IMG/VR virus record: IMGVR_UViG_3300025127_000082
Coordinates: 1 to 40,421 of that record
From: a virus
Strand: one strand, 5' to 3'
DNA length: 40,421 nt
Positions 1-6,809 of the stretch are shown in pieces. The position numbers were made by a program, and so were the translations under genes. Each line of letters starts with the position of its first letter. Positions within the stretch are counted from its first letter, which is position 1. A model generated the notes under the pieces. The model was not told the origin of the DNA. It did no database searches and was given only the letters and a program-made list of their open reading frames with translations.

Positions 1-294
1 CGGTAAAAAAACATATCCCAAACTTTCTTCTTTATTTTTATATTGATCCTTTCCTCTTTCAAGAGTAATACCATTACCATATTTGAACTTATCTTTCTTT
101 AATGTTTCTTTCGCAGAAACAAGTGCAGAGGGTGATGATACTAATGGATTTTGGTTAGCTTGTCTTGCATTATATAATTCATCAATATCATTTTGAAATT
201 GAACATTAGGCGGCTGATATTTCAAGACTTTTATTTCTAAATAATCTGTCCTATTATCTATTTGTGCATCTGGATATCTATAACTAAATGCCAT
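1..294 (-). CDS. Partial baseplate/tail-tube cap candidate (gp48-like), N-terminal 98 residues
   Basis: The reading frame opens with ATG at 294 on the minus strand and stays open to the left edge, so only the N-terminal 98 residues are visible and the C-terminus lies outside the window. The start reads MAFSYRYPDAQIDNRTDYLEI. I associate this YP...D..TDYL.I opening with the protein called gp48 (tail tube cap) in T4-like cyanophages, but this is recalled resemblance, not an alignment; similarity to T4 gp48 itself is not obvious. In T4, gp48 caps the baseplate end of the tail tube. It is followed on the same strand by gp4 and a hypothetical gene, and faces the hub genes across a divergent promoter, which fits a tail role. 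It could instead be another tail-tube-fold protein. Confidence 0.6.
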   Translation of the reverse strand, partial: MAFSYRYPDAQIDNRTDYLEIKVLKYQPPNVQFQNDIDELYNARQANQNPLVSSPSALVSAKETLKKDKFKYGNGITLERGKDQYKNKEESLGYVFLP

Positions 295-302
295 ATCCTT
301 TT

Positions 303-680
303 TTAACTATTTAGCAACATTTTGCCAAAAGGTATCTCTCTTACGTCTGCTAACTCATAAGGATAGATTTCATAGAGATTTCCTGCAACCTCTGTCCATG
401 TGTATTGTCGATATCCACCCATGTGTAAATTGATACCACGGAATCCCCATCTAAAAACATCAGTCACTGCGACAAGGGGATTCTGATCATATCTTATATT
501 CGGTGTTTTTGGATTATAAACGAAAACGTAATATTTACCAACATCTGGAACAGGGGTGCTAGAGTTTGTGACAGCTTCCATTAAATCAACCATGAGGTCA
601 TCAGCATCTTCAGTGCCAATAATTCTATCGACAACACCTCTAATGCGATTACTATTGTCATCAGTTGGATAACTGTTCAT
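303..680 (-). CDS. Conserved phage hypothetical protein (125 aa)
   Basis: A complete 125-residue ORF on the minus strand. Its stop is 8 nt upstream of the partial gp48-like start, and its start touches the end of gp4 (shared base 680), so the three genes form one leftward operon. The central and C-terminal part reads as KYYVFVYNPKTP, then a YDQNPLV.VTDVFRWGFRGINLH motif around residues 63-86, then YEIYPYEL near residue 106. This YD..PLV...GF.GiN.H pattern recurs in small proteins of many tailed phages, in my recollection without an assigned function. I considered gp53, which often sits nearby, but the LysM-like body of gp53 is absent. No signal peptide or membrane segment is seen. The context suggests a virion-assembly role, but nothing more specific is supported. 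Confidence 0.8.
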   Translation of the reverse strand: MNSYPTDDNSNRIRGVVDRIIGTEDADDLMVDLMEAVTNSSTPVPDVGKYYVFVYNPKTPNIRYDQNPLVAVTDVFRWGFRGINLHMGGYRQYTWTEVAGNLYEIYPYELADVREIPFGKMLLNS

Positions 681-1114
681 TAGATTCCTAATTCTTTCTC
701 TGTAATTATTTTAAATTCCCATAATCGATCTTTGCAAAATTCTTTTGCCGCTTCCCACTTTGCTTGATTTCTTACATACTCACGAACTTCGTAAATATAT
801 CCTTTTGTTTTTCTTTTTTGAACTTTTGGTTCAATAGTTTGTTTTTTAGGTTTTACTTCAATAATATATTTTTTTATCGAACCGTTTGATTCTTTAACTT
901 TTATGTAAAAATCTGGATAGTAACGATGTACTTTATTATCAAGTGGTGATCTGTATGGAAGTGCTATTTCTTCACTTCCCCACTCCAATATATTTGTATT
1001 CGAGTCACAATATACCATAAATTTTCTCTCCCACAATGATCTGTAAATGATTCTTGTAGGATCACCCTTATACTTTTTTGGATACGAAGGTCGATATTTA
1101 CCCTTATAAGACAT
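680..1114 (-). CDS. gp4: Head completion protein gp4
   Basis: This 144-residue protein matches T4 gp4 (about 150 aa) along its whole length. It has the MSYKGKYRPSYPKKYKGDP opening, an IIYRSLWERKFMVYCD block near residue 22, EEIALPYRSPLDN near 48, YYPDFYIKVK near 66 and YIIEVKPKKQ near 83, ending in FKIITEKELG. The D in PDFYI and the ExK in IEVKPK form a PD-(D/E)XK-like core, as recognised in this family. In T4, gp4 acts in the nucleus-free virion assembly pathway after DNA packaging, completing the filled head so that the tail can join. The start at 1114 lies just inside the divergent promoter region, about 22 nt below a minus-strand ACTAAATA element. I am very sure of this call. Confidence 0.97.
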   Translation of the reverse strand: MSYKGKYRPSYPKKYKGDPTRIIYRSLWERKFMVYCDSNTNILEWGSEEIALPYRSPLDNKVHRYYPDFYIKVKESNGSIKKYIIEVKPKKQTIEPKVQKRKTKGYIYEVREYVRNQAKWEAAKEFCKDRLWEFKIITEKELGI

Positions 1115-1115
1115 A

Positions 1116-1144
1116 TATAAATATAAATATACGAACTATTTAGT
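1116..1144. promoter_or_regulatory. Divergent late promoter region
   Basis: The 33-bp gap between gp4 (minus) and the tube-fold gene (plus) contains two overlapping TATAAATA copies on the plus strand at 1116-1123 and 1122-1129, ending 18-24 nt before the ATG at 1148. On the minus strand, ACTAAATA spans 1144-1137 and ends 22 nt before the gp4 ATG. NATAAATA is the late promoter motif reported for T4-like cyanophages, related to T4 TATAAATA. The minus-strand element differs at one position, so it is weaker. No sigma70 -35 box is obvious. Confidence 0.65.
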
Positions 1145-1147
1145 TTA

Positions 1148-1816
1148 ATGGTATCAAAGAGAAAAATATCAGATTATATCGGTATAGTTGCAGATACTGC
1201 ACAAACATCTCATTATGAGTTATCTTTTGATGGTTTGTCAGGGGGTCTCTCAAGATTTTTAACATCCAAAGGAGTTGATAAAGATTTTATTTTAAGAAAC
1301 GCTGGACTTCTCTGTAGTGATGCAGTGTTACCAGGTTCCCAATTACAAACTCAAGAAGTTGATAACAATTTTACTGGTGTAACTGAGAGATTTGCTAGTA
1401 GAAGACTTTTTGTTGATACAAATTTACAATTTTATGTTGATAAAGAATATAAAATGTTAAAATTTATGGAACACTGGATTGATTATATTAGTAATGGATC
1501 TGAGATAACTGGTATAAACAAAGATCAAGAGGGATATTTTTATAGAATGCGATATCCACGAGAGAGGACAGATGGATATAAATGTGATAGAATAAAGTTA
1601 GTAAAGTTTGATAGAGATTATCAAAATCAAATCGAGTACACTTTCTTTGGAATGTTTCCTAGAAATTTAGACTCAACTCCTGTCAGATATGGGGACTCTC
1701 AAACATTGAAGATAAGTGTAAACTTTTCTTATGAGAGATATATATGTGGTAAAGTGACAAGTTTGAGCCGTAGTATCGGTTCAAATGAAAACTTTTTAAG
1801 ATCACTTTTACCTTAA
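1148..1816 (+). CDS. Tail-tube-fold baseplate protein (gp54/gp19-like)
   Basis: A 222-residue protein at the head of the rightward hub cluster. A block near residue 85 (RRLFVDTNLQFYVD), followed by KMLKFMEHWIDYI and later IEYTFFGMFPRNLDS...LKISVNFSYERYI near 160-195, resembles the order of elements in T4 gp54: a strand pair, a 'MQDWVNSV' helix, then 'FTGCIPISV...TFDVTFAYRVM'. Such tube-fold proteins (gp19, gp48, gp54) form or initiate the tail tube on the baseplate. The match is by pattern, so the exact T4 equivalent is uncertain. The ATG at 1148 has no clear Shine-Dalgarno but sits 18 nt below a late promoter motif. It is followed 25 nt later by gp26. Confidence 0.6.
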   Translation: MVSKRKISDYIGIVADTAQTSHYELSFDGLSGGLSRFLTSKGVDKDFILRNAGLLCSDAVLPGSQLQTQEVDNNFTGVTERFASRRLFVDTNLQFYVDKEYKMLKFMEHWIDYISNGSEITGINKDQEGYFYRMRYPRERTDGYKCDRIKLVKFDRDYQNQIEYTFFGMFPRNLDSTPVRYGDSQTLKISVNFSYERYICGKVTSLSRSIGSNENFLRSLLP

Positions 1817-1822
1817 TAAATA
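1815..1822 (+). promoter_or_regulatory. Possible late promoter element AATAAATA
   Basis: AATAAATA fits the NATAAATA late motif and lies in the short gap before gp26, 19 nt upstream of its ATG at 1842. The region is AT-rich, so a chance match is possible. Confidence 0.4.
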
Positions 1823-1841
1823 AATTACATCATAAAATATT

Positions 1842-2558
1842 ATGCCATTACCAAAAATTAATACTCCAATTTATGAGTTGACACTTCCTTCGACTGGGAA
1901 AAAAATAAGATATAGACCATTTCTTGTCAAAGAGGAAAAAGTTCTGATTATTGCACTTGAGTCAGAAGATACAAAACAAATCACAAACGCTATCAAAAAT
2001 GTAATAAGTAATTGCATTTTGTCAAGAGGTGTAAAAGTTGAAAATTTATCTACTTTTGACATCGAATATTTGTTCTTAAATATTCGTGGTAAATCTGTTG
2101 GTGAAGAGGTTGAAGTCATGGTCACTTGTCCAGATGATAATGAAACTAAAGTGCCAGTGATCATTCCATTGGATGAAATTAAAATTTTTCAGGATCCAAA
2201 ACACAGTCGTGACATTGACTTAGATGATAAGTTGAAAATGAGAATGAAATATCCATCACTATCAGAGTTTGTTAAAAATAACTTTGATGTTGATGATATG
2301 GGTATGAAAGAATCATTTGAATTGATTTCATCATGTATTGAACAAGTATTCAATGATGAGGAGTCATGGAGTGCATCAGATTGTTCAAAAAAGGAATTGA
2401 ATGAATTTATTGAACAACTTAATTCTCAACAATTTAAAAAGGTTGAGAACTTTTTTGAGACAATGCCTAAATTGTCATACACAGTCAAGTTTAAAAATCC
2501 AAAGACTGGTGTTAATAATGAAGTAGTGCTGGAGGGTCTCTCAGATTTTTTCGAGTAA
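1842..2558 (+). CDS. gp26: Baseplate hub assembly protein gp26
   Basis: A 238-residue protein with the gp26 family opening: a short leader, then YELTLPSTGKKIRYRPFLVKEEKVLIIALES at residues 11-41 and IEYLFLNIRGKSVGEEV near residues 73-89. T4 gp26 is 208 aa and shares the 'YRPF.VKEEK.L..A' and 'EYLF..IR.KSV' patterns. In T4, gp26 acts in assembly of the central hub of the baseplate together with gp51, gp27, gp28 and gp29. Here it is followed 2 nt later by a small gp51-like gene, matching the T4 order 26-51-27. The C-terminal half (DDKLKMRMKYPSL...SSCIEQVFNDEE) is typical of the longer marine-phage version. Confidence 0.88.
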   Translation: MPLPKINTPIYELTLPSTGKKIRYRPFLVKEEKVLIIALESEDTKQITNAIKNVISNCILSRGVKVENLSTFDIEYLFLNIRGKSVGEEVEVMVTCPDDNETKVPVIIPLDEIKIFQDPKHSRDIDLDDKLKMRMKYPSLSEFVKNNFDVDDMGMKESFELISSCIEQVFNDEESWSASDCSKKELNEFIEQLNSQQFKKVENFFETMPKLSYTVKFKNPKTGVNNEVVLEGLSDFFE

Positions 2559-2560
2559 GT

Positions 2561-2743
2561 ATGACTCACACGAGTCTTGAGTCATACTTTAAAATAAATT
2601 TTGCCTTGATGCAGCACCATAAATATTCATTAACTGAGCTAGAAAATATGATCCCATGGGAAAAGGAGATTTATATATCCTTATTGACTCAGTATATTGA
2701 AGAAGAAAACCTAAAACAACAGCAGCAGGGAAGTGGAATCTAG
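2561..2743 (+). CDS. Small gp51-like hub assembly protein (60 aa)
   Basis: A 60-residue protein beginning 2 nt after gp26. Its core, YSLTELENMIPWEKEIYISLLTQYI near residues 22-46, resembles the conserved part of T4 gp51 and of short chaperone-like proteins that precede tape-measure genes in other tailed phages (pattern: ..ie.m.PWEre.Y...L). T4 gp51 (about 249 aa) is a catalyst of hub assembly, so this would be a strongly reduced form. Its Gln-rich tail (KQQQQGSG) overlaps the GTG start of the next gene. Position between gp26 and a long hydrophobic tape-measure candidate supports an assembly role; the sequence alone is too short to be certain. Confidence 0.55.
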   Translation: MTHTSLESYFKINFALMQHHKYSLTELENMIPWEKEIYISLLTQYIEEENLKQQQQGSGI

Positions 2744-4265
2744 TATCTCAAAAATTCCAAGAAGTATGTTAAGTAATCCAAATTTGGATGCTGCAGATAC
2801 TGGTGTCGATCCATCTACAGGGAGATATTTATCAAATAGGGAAAGGATTGCTATATTTAAAAAAAGAAAGATAGACGTAAAAAGAGTTTTTGGAAAAAGA
2901 ACTGATTTGTCTAAATTTGGAGCGATAGTCAAAGCTCCTAAACCTATCGGAGTTGAAGATAGGATAGCAGATATTGAAAAAACTTTAATTACAATAGGTG
3001 ATAATTTTAAAAGGTTACAAAATTTTGTTATTAATAATGAACTTTTAAATCGCAAATATGCAATAGATGACGAGAGATTATTGTTAAAAGAAGGTGAACG
3101 AAAAAAATTTGATAAGCAAGAGGAAGAATTAGAAGAAAATGAAGAGTTGAAAAAGACATTTAAAGTTCCTTTAGCCGGTGTTGCAAAAAAAGCTCAAGGG
3201 TTCTTACAGAGTCTATTGAAGGCATTTGGATTTTTATTTGCTGGTTGGTTAAGTGATAAGGCATTCAAGTTTTTTGATGCACTCAAAAGTGGTGATAAAA
3301 ATGTAATAGAAGATATCAAAAATAAAGTAATTACAAGCTCAGCACAAGTTTTGGGAGTATTTTTGTTTATGAATGCTTTCATAGCAAAATTACCAGCGAT
3401 CATAGCAGGTGTTGCCACTTCAGTTGCCAAACTTGGACTTTTAATTGGGAAATTCTTACTAACACCTGCAGGAATAAAGGCACTTGCGGTTTTGGGTGGA
3501 GGATACTTATTGGCTAAGTACGTAATCGAACCTGGTGTTAAATCTATTGCAAACACACTTGCAGGTGGAATTCGAGCAGAAGACGATACAAAACAAGCTT
3601 TTAGACAGGCATTTGCAAATGAAGAACAAAAACTAATTGCAGCAGGTGTTCAACCACCATCCAATGTCAATTTACAAGACGCAGCACTTTTGGATGAATT
3701 TAATAAAGTTAGAACTGGATTCGACTCAAGAACTGGTGATGCTAACGCTATTCTAACCACAGGAAGTCTTGATAGAGACGGTAAACCATATGCTTCTGTA
3801 AATCAAATCAACAGTCTTGAAGAGTATAAGAAAAATGTAAAAGCAATAAGAAGAATTGAAGAGACTATGAGAGACCCTCTTAAAGATAAAAATTTATCTG
3901 ATGAAGATAAATTACAGGTACAAGAAGAAGCTGTGGACACACTAGCTTCCAAAGGATTTCTTCAAAGAAAGGATTTTACAGGTGATTTTAAGACGATTGA
4001 TTTCTCCACAAATAATAATGATGAAAAAGCAGAATTATTACCATTAGAAAAATACATTGATAGGGCAAGATTTTTAATTGAAGATGCAAACAATGAAAAA
4101 ACCACAATAACCAATATAAATGCTGGTGGTGAAGGTGGTGGACAGAACATGTCATATAATCAAAGTAGTGGTTCAGGTGGATTAATTTCAGTTAACGCAG
4201 CAAATGATGATGATTTTTCAAAAACTGAATCTTCAAACACTTATAATATTCCAGCCACAGTATGA
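2733..4265 (+). CDS. Tape-measure candidate 1 (510 aa, hydrophobic core)
   Basis: A 510-residue protein with an N-terminal basic segment (residues 35-60), a charged predicted coiled coil (about 75-145), and a long hydrophobic stretch (about 150-265) with several possible membrane-type helices, including LFAGWL at residues 168-173. The C-terminus is low-complexity and Gly/Ser/Asn-rich. T4 places the tape measure gp29 in this part of the hub operon, and tape-measure proteins typically combine coiled coil with hydrophobic segments, so this is a candidate for the gp29 role. Length is close to T4 gp29 (590 aa), but I see no direct sequence match. The start used is a GTG overlapping the gp51-like gene; an ATG at 2766 (residue 12) is the alternative. 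The next gene overlaps its stop by 4 nt. Confidence 0.55.
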   Translation: MESSISKIPRSMLSNPNLDAADTGVDPSTGRYLSNRERIAIFKKRKIDVKRVFGKRTDLSKFGAIVKAPKPIGVEDRIADIEKTLITIGDNFKRLQNFVINNELLNRKYAIDDERLLLKEGERKKFDKQEEELEENEELKKTFKVPLAGVAKKAQGFLQSLLKAFGFLFAGWLSDKAFKFFDALKSGDKNVIEDIKNKVITSSAQVLGVFLFMNAFIAKLPAIIAGVATSVAKLGLLIGKFLLTPAGIKALAVLGGGYLLAKYVIEPGVKSIANTLAGGIRAEDDTKQAFRQAFANEEQKLIAAGVQPPSNVNLQDAALLDEFNKVRTGFDSRTGDANAILTTGSLDRDGKPYASVNQINSLEEYKKNVKAIRRIEETMRDPLKDKNLSDEDKLQVQEEAVDTLASKGFLQRKDFTGDFKTIDFSTNNNDEKAELLPLEKYIDRARFLIEDANNEKTTITNINAGGEGGGQNMSYNQSSGSGGLISVNAANDDDFSKTESSNTYNIPATV

Positions 4266-5533
4266 ATCTTAATTTCTCATCAAAAAACATAAAAAATTCC
4301 TTAAACAAAAGAGTTAAAGGAATATTTTCTGGTGTAGAAAAAACAGTTAAAAAAACAAGAAGATTTAGAAGAAACACAAGAGCATTTATTATCAAAAATC
4401 GTAGAAAAAGATTAAGAAGAAAAAAACTTGAAGCTGAAGAGAAAAGATTAGAGAATAAAAAAAATATAAAGAAAAAAACACTAACATCATCTATAAAAGA
4501 TGGTAGTATTAATATTATAAAAGCTATAACGTCATTATTTGCAGGATGGTTGATATTTAATTTACCAAAAATAATTGAATCAACAAAAAAAATTATTAAA
4601 GATATAAAAGAAATAATTAGCACTGTAAAAAATGCTGTTAATTTTTTGAGTGATAATTTAGGTGAAATTATTAAAAGACTTGTAGTAAGTAGTACTGTTT
4701 TATCAAAATTTAATTTAAAGGGTGCAAAATCAAAGATTACAGTAAGCAGTAACACTCTTTCCAATAATTTTAAAAATATTAAAAAATTATCTGATGGTAA
4801 AATAAAATTACTTGAAGATACAATGTCAAAACAAACAAATACATTGGATTCAAAATTAAATAACAAAAATAAGGGCAAAAAAAATATCAATAATAAAGAT
4901 AAAAAGACAAATACTAAAAATAAAAAAATTAACACAAATAAACTACTCGATGATCAAAAATTTAAAGCACCCGATATAAAATCCAAACCCAAAGTTAAAT
5001 TCAATTTAGGAAATAGGTTGAAAAACTTATTTTCATTAAGAAGTATTAAATCAATTAAACCATCACAAGTTGTTTCAGGTTTTAAAAACTTAGGAATTGG
5101 ATTTGTTGTAGATTATGGATTAAATGAAGCAGCTGATTTTTTAATAAATGATCCACTAAACAGACAATATGACAAAATTAGAGAGGGAAAAGTTGAAGCA
5201 GCAATGAACGAAATCGGTAGCAAAAAATATATTGAGAATTTGGAAAACAGTTTAGCTTTAGAATTAAAGAAAAAACCATATCCGTGGTGGAAAAATGCAC
5301 TTACTTTGGGTTACGGAGATATTTTTGATACCAAATATAGAGACAAGATTAAATTAGAATTGTTACAGAGAAATTTAAAAACAGCAAAAGACAAGGAGAT
5401 CATAATTATTAATAAACAAACCAATAATCAACAACAAACATCCCAAAATAACATCGCAGAATTTACTATTATTAAAAATAATAATAAAAAACAACAAATT
5501 GAAGACTTGCAACTTTTAAAAATAGGTCAGTAA
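4262..5533 (+). CDS. Tape-measure candidate 2 (423 aa, Lys/Asn-rich)
   Basis: A 423-residue, extremely AT-rich gene whose ATG overlaps the preceding stop (ATGA). The N-terminus (1-70) is strongly basic with repeated Arg/Lys clusters. A hydrophobic segment follows, containing LFAGWL at residues 92-97, the same six residues and surrounding pattern as in the preceding protein. Residues about 190-235 are a low-complexity Lys/Asn/Thr stretch. Residues about 245-350 look folded (RLKNLFSLR, WWKNALTLGYGD). Shared motif and adjacency suggest that it is a diverged paralogue of the upstream protein and that both belong to the hub/tape-measure assembly. The function is inferred from position only. A long antisense ORF here is a by-product of AT-rich codons. 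Confidence 0.5.
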   Translation: MNLNFSSKNIKNSLNKRVKGIFSGVEKTVKKTRRFRRNTRAFIIKNRRKRLRRKKLEAEEKRLENKKNIKKKTLTSSIKDGSINIIKAITSLFAGWLIFNLPKIIESTKKIIKDIKEIISTVKNAVNFLSDNLGEIIKRLVVSSTVLSKFNLKGAKSKITVSSNTLSNNFKNIKKLSDGKIKLLEDTMSKQTNTLDSKLNNKNKGKKNINNKDKKTNTKNKKINTNKLLDDQKFKAPDIKSKPKVKFNLGNRLKNLFSLRSIKSIKPSQVVSGFKNLGIGFVVDYGLNEAADFLINDPLNRQYDKIREGKVEAAMNEIGSKKYIENLENSLALELKKKPYPWWKNALTLGYGDIFDTKYRDKIKLELLQRNLKTAKDKEIIIINKQTNNQQQTSQNNIAEFTIIKNNNKKQQIEDLQLLKIGQ

Positions 5534-5534
5534 A

Positions 5535-6809
5535 ATGTCAACTAAACCTTCAAAATATCAAAAGTTAACTTTATATAACAATTCAAACACAAAAAGTGTT
5601 GACATAAGAAGTGGAACTGTGTCAATTGATTATTATGAAAGTATTTTATCTCCATCTATTACCGCAAAGATCAGAGTAATTAATACTGGTAATACGATGG
5701 CTGATGATAAGAATAATGAATATTCTGCAATATATAATGGACTACCATTAAGAGGTGGTGAATTATTAGAAATGGATGTCCTTGATTTTGGTAATAATAA
5801 ATCTGGAATTAAATTAGACCTCACTGTTTCTAGCGTAACTCAAGTTCTGAGTGAGGATGATAAAGAGTCCTTCCTTCTCAATCTCACATCAGGTGCTGCA
5901 ATTACAAATGAATTAAATCGAGTTTATAAAAAATATACTGGTACTATTGATAATTCTGTTGATAATATTCTAACAAATATATTAGGTGTGAATCGAAGTA
6001 AATCAAATATTGAATCAACACAAAATAAATATACCTTCTTAGGAAATTTAAAAAAACCATTTCGTGTCTTGACATGGTTAGCATCTAAAGCTGTTCCAGT
6101 TGGTGCAAATAGTGCCACAGCAGGATTTTTCTTTTTTGAAACACAAGATGGTCATAATTTTTTATCAGTTGATTCATTATTAAAACAAAGTCCAATACAA
6201 AAATATGTTTTTACAAATGTTTCTGAAAGTTCTGAAACATTTGAACCGACCCCTGATTTACCATCTTTAGATTTTAAAATACTTTCTTATTCAGTTGAAA
6301 AAAATCAAGATTTAGTTAAAAAATTAAGATTTGGTGCTTATTCAAGTGATAGATACTTTTTTGATCCTACAAATTTTCAAGTCACATACAAAAAATTTAC
6401 TTCTTCCGATAAAACTAATTTGGGTGGTGATGATATTGCGGATAATTTACCTGATGGTATTATTGATCAACCAAGTCGAATTTTTTCACAGGTGCTTGAT
6501 AAAGGAACACTTGAAAAAAATGTTTCAAAAGATCCAAATGCAGATCCTAATGAGTATGCAGCACAATCTGTGAGTAGATATAATACTCTTTTCACTCAAT
6601 CAATAAATATATTGATACCGTGTAATACAAATTTAAGAGCTGGTGATGTAATTGAATGTATTTTTCCAAAAACATCAATAGATAGTACAGGCACTGATGA
6701 AAAAATTAGTGGAAAATATCTTATAAAAGATTTATGCCATAATTTTAATCCAAATACATCTATAACATCTTTAAATTTAATAAGAGATACATATGGTAAA
6801 TATACATGA
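5535..6809 (+). CDS. Baseplate central hub protein (gp27-like)
   Basis: A 424-residue protein beginning with a short beta-rich domain (KLTLYNNSNTKSVDIRSGTV, ISPSITAKIRVINTGN) and ending with a domain near residues 350-420 that contains AGDVIECIFPK and SGKYLIKDLCHNFNPNTS. T4 gp27 (391 aa) has the same layout, with 'PGVKIIFND...[22 protein letters not shown]' at its C-terminus. gp27 trimers form the cup that links the tail tube to the gp5 spike. The immediate downstream gene overlaps by 4 nt and carries a gp5 OB-fold domain, which is the expected partner. The residue-level match to T4 is weak, so the call rests on pattern plus gene order. Confidence 0.75.
   Translation: MSTKPSKYQKLTLYNNSNTKSVDIRSGTVSIDYYESILSPSITAKIRVINTGNTMADDKNNEYSAIYNGLPLRGGELLEMDVLDFGNNKSGIKLDLTVSSVTQVLSEDDKESFLLNLTSGAAITNELNRVYKKYTGTIDNSVDNILTNILGVNRSKSNIESTQNKYTFLGNLKKPFRVLTWLASKAVPVGANSATAGFFFFETQDGHNFLSVDSLLKQSPIQKYVFTNVSESSETFEPTPDLPSLDFKILSYSVEKNQDLVKKLRFGAYSSDRYFFDPTNFQVTYKKFTSSDKTNLGGDDIADNLPDGIIDQPSRIFSQVLDKGTLEKNVSKDPNADPNEYAAQSVSRYNTLFTQSINILIPCNTNLRAGDVIECIFPKTSIDSTGTDEKISGKYLIKDLCHNFNPNTSITSLNLIRDTYGKYT

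Noticed and set aside
303-680. gp53 baseplate wedge for the 125-aa minus-strand gene
   Set aside because: The conserved blocks of T4 gp53 (LysM-like 'EELANAIYGNP.LYWVLL') are absent; the YD..PLV...GF.GiN.H pattern belongs to another small phage family.
2618-2625. CATAAATA match inside the gp51-like gene
   Set aside because: It lies in the middle of the coding region, over 100 nt from the next start; in AT-rich DNA this is expected by chance.
4192-4935. Long minus-strand ORF (247 codons)
   Set aside because: It is antisense to the Lys/Asn-rich gene; AAA/AAT codons read backwards give Phe/Leu/Ile strings. Hydrophobic low-complexity product, no promoter, and the plus-strand gene fits the operon.
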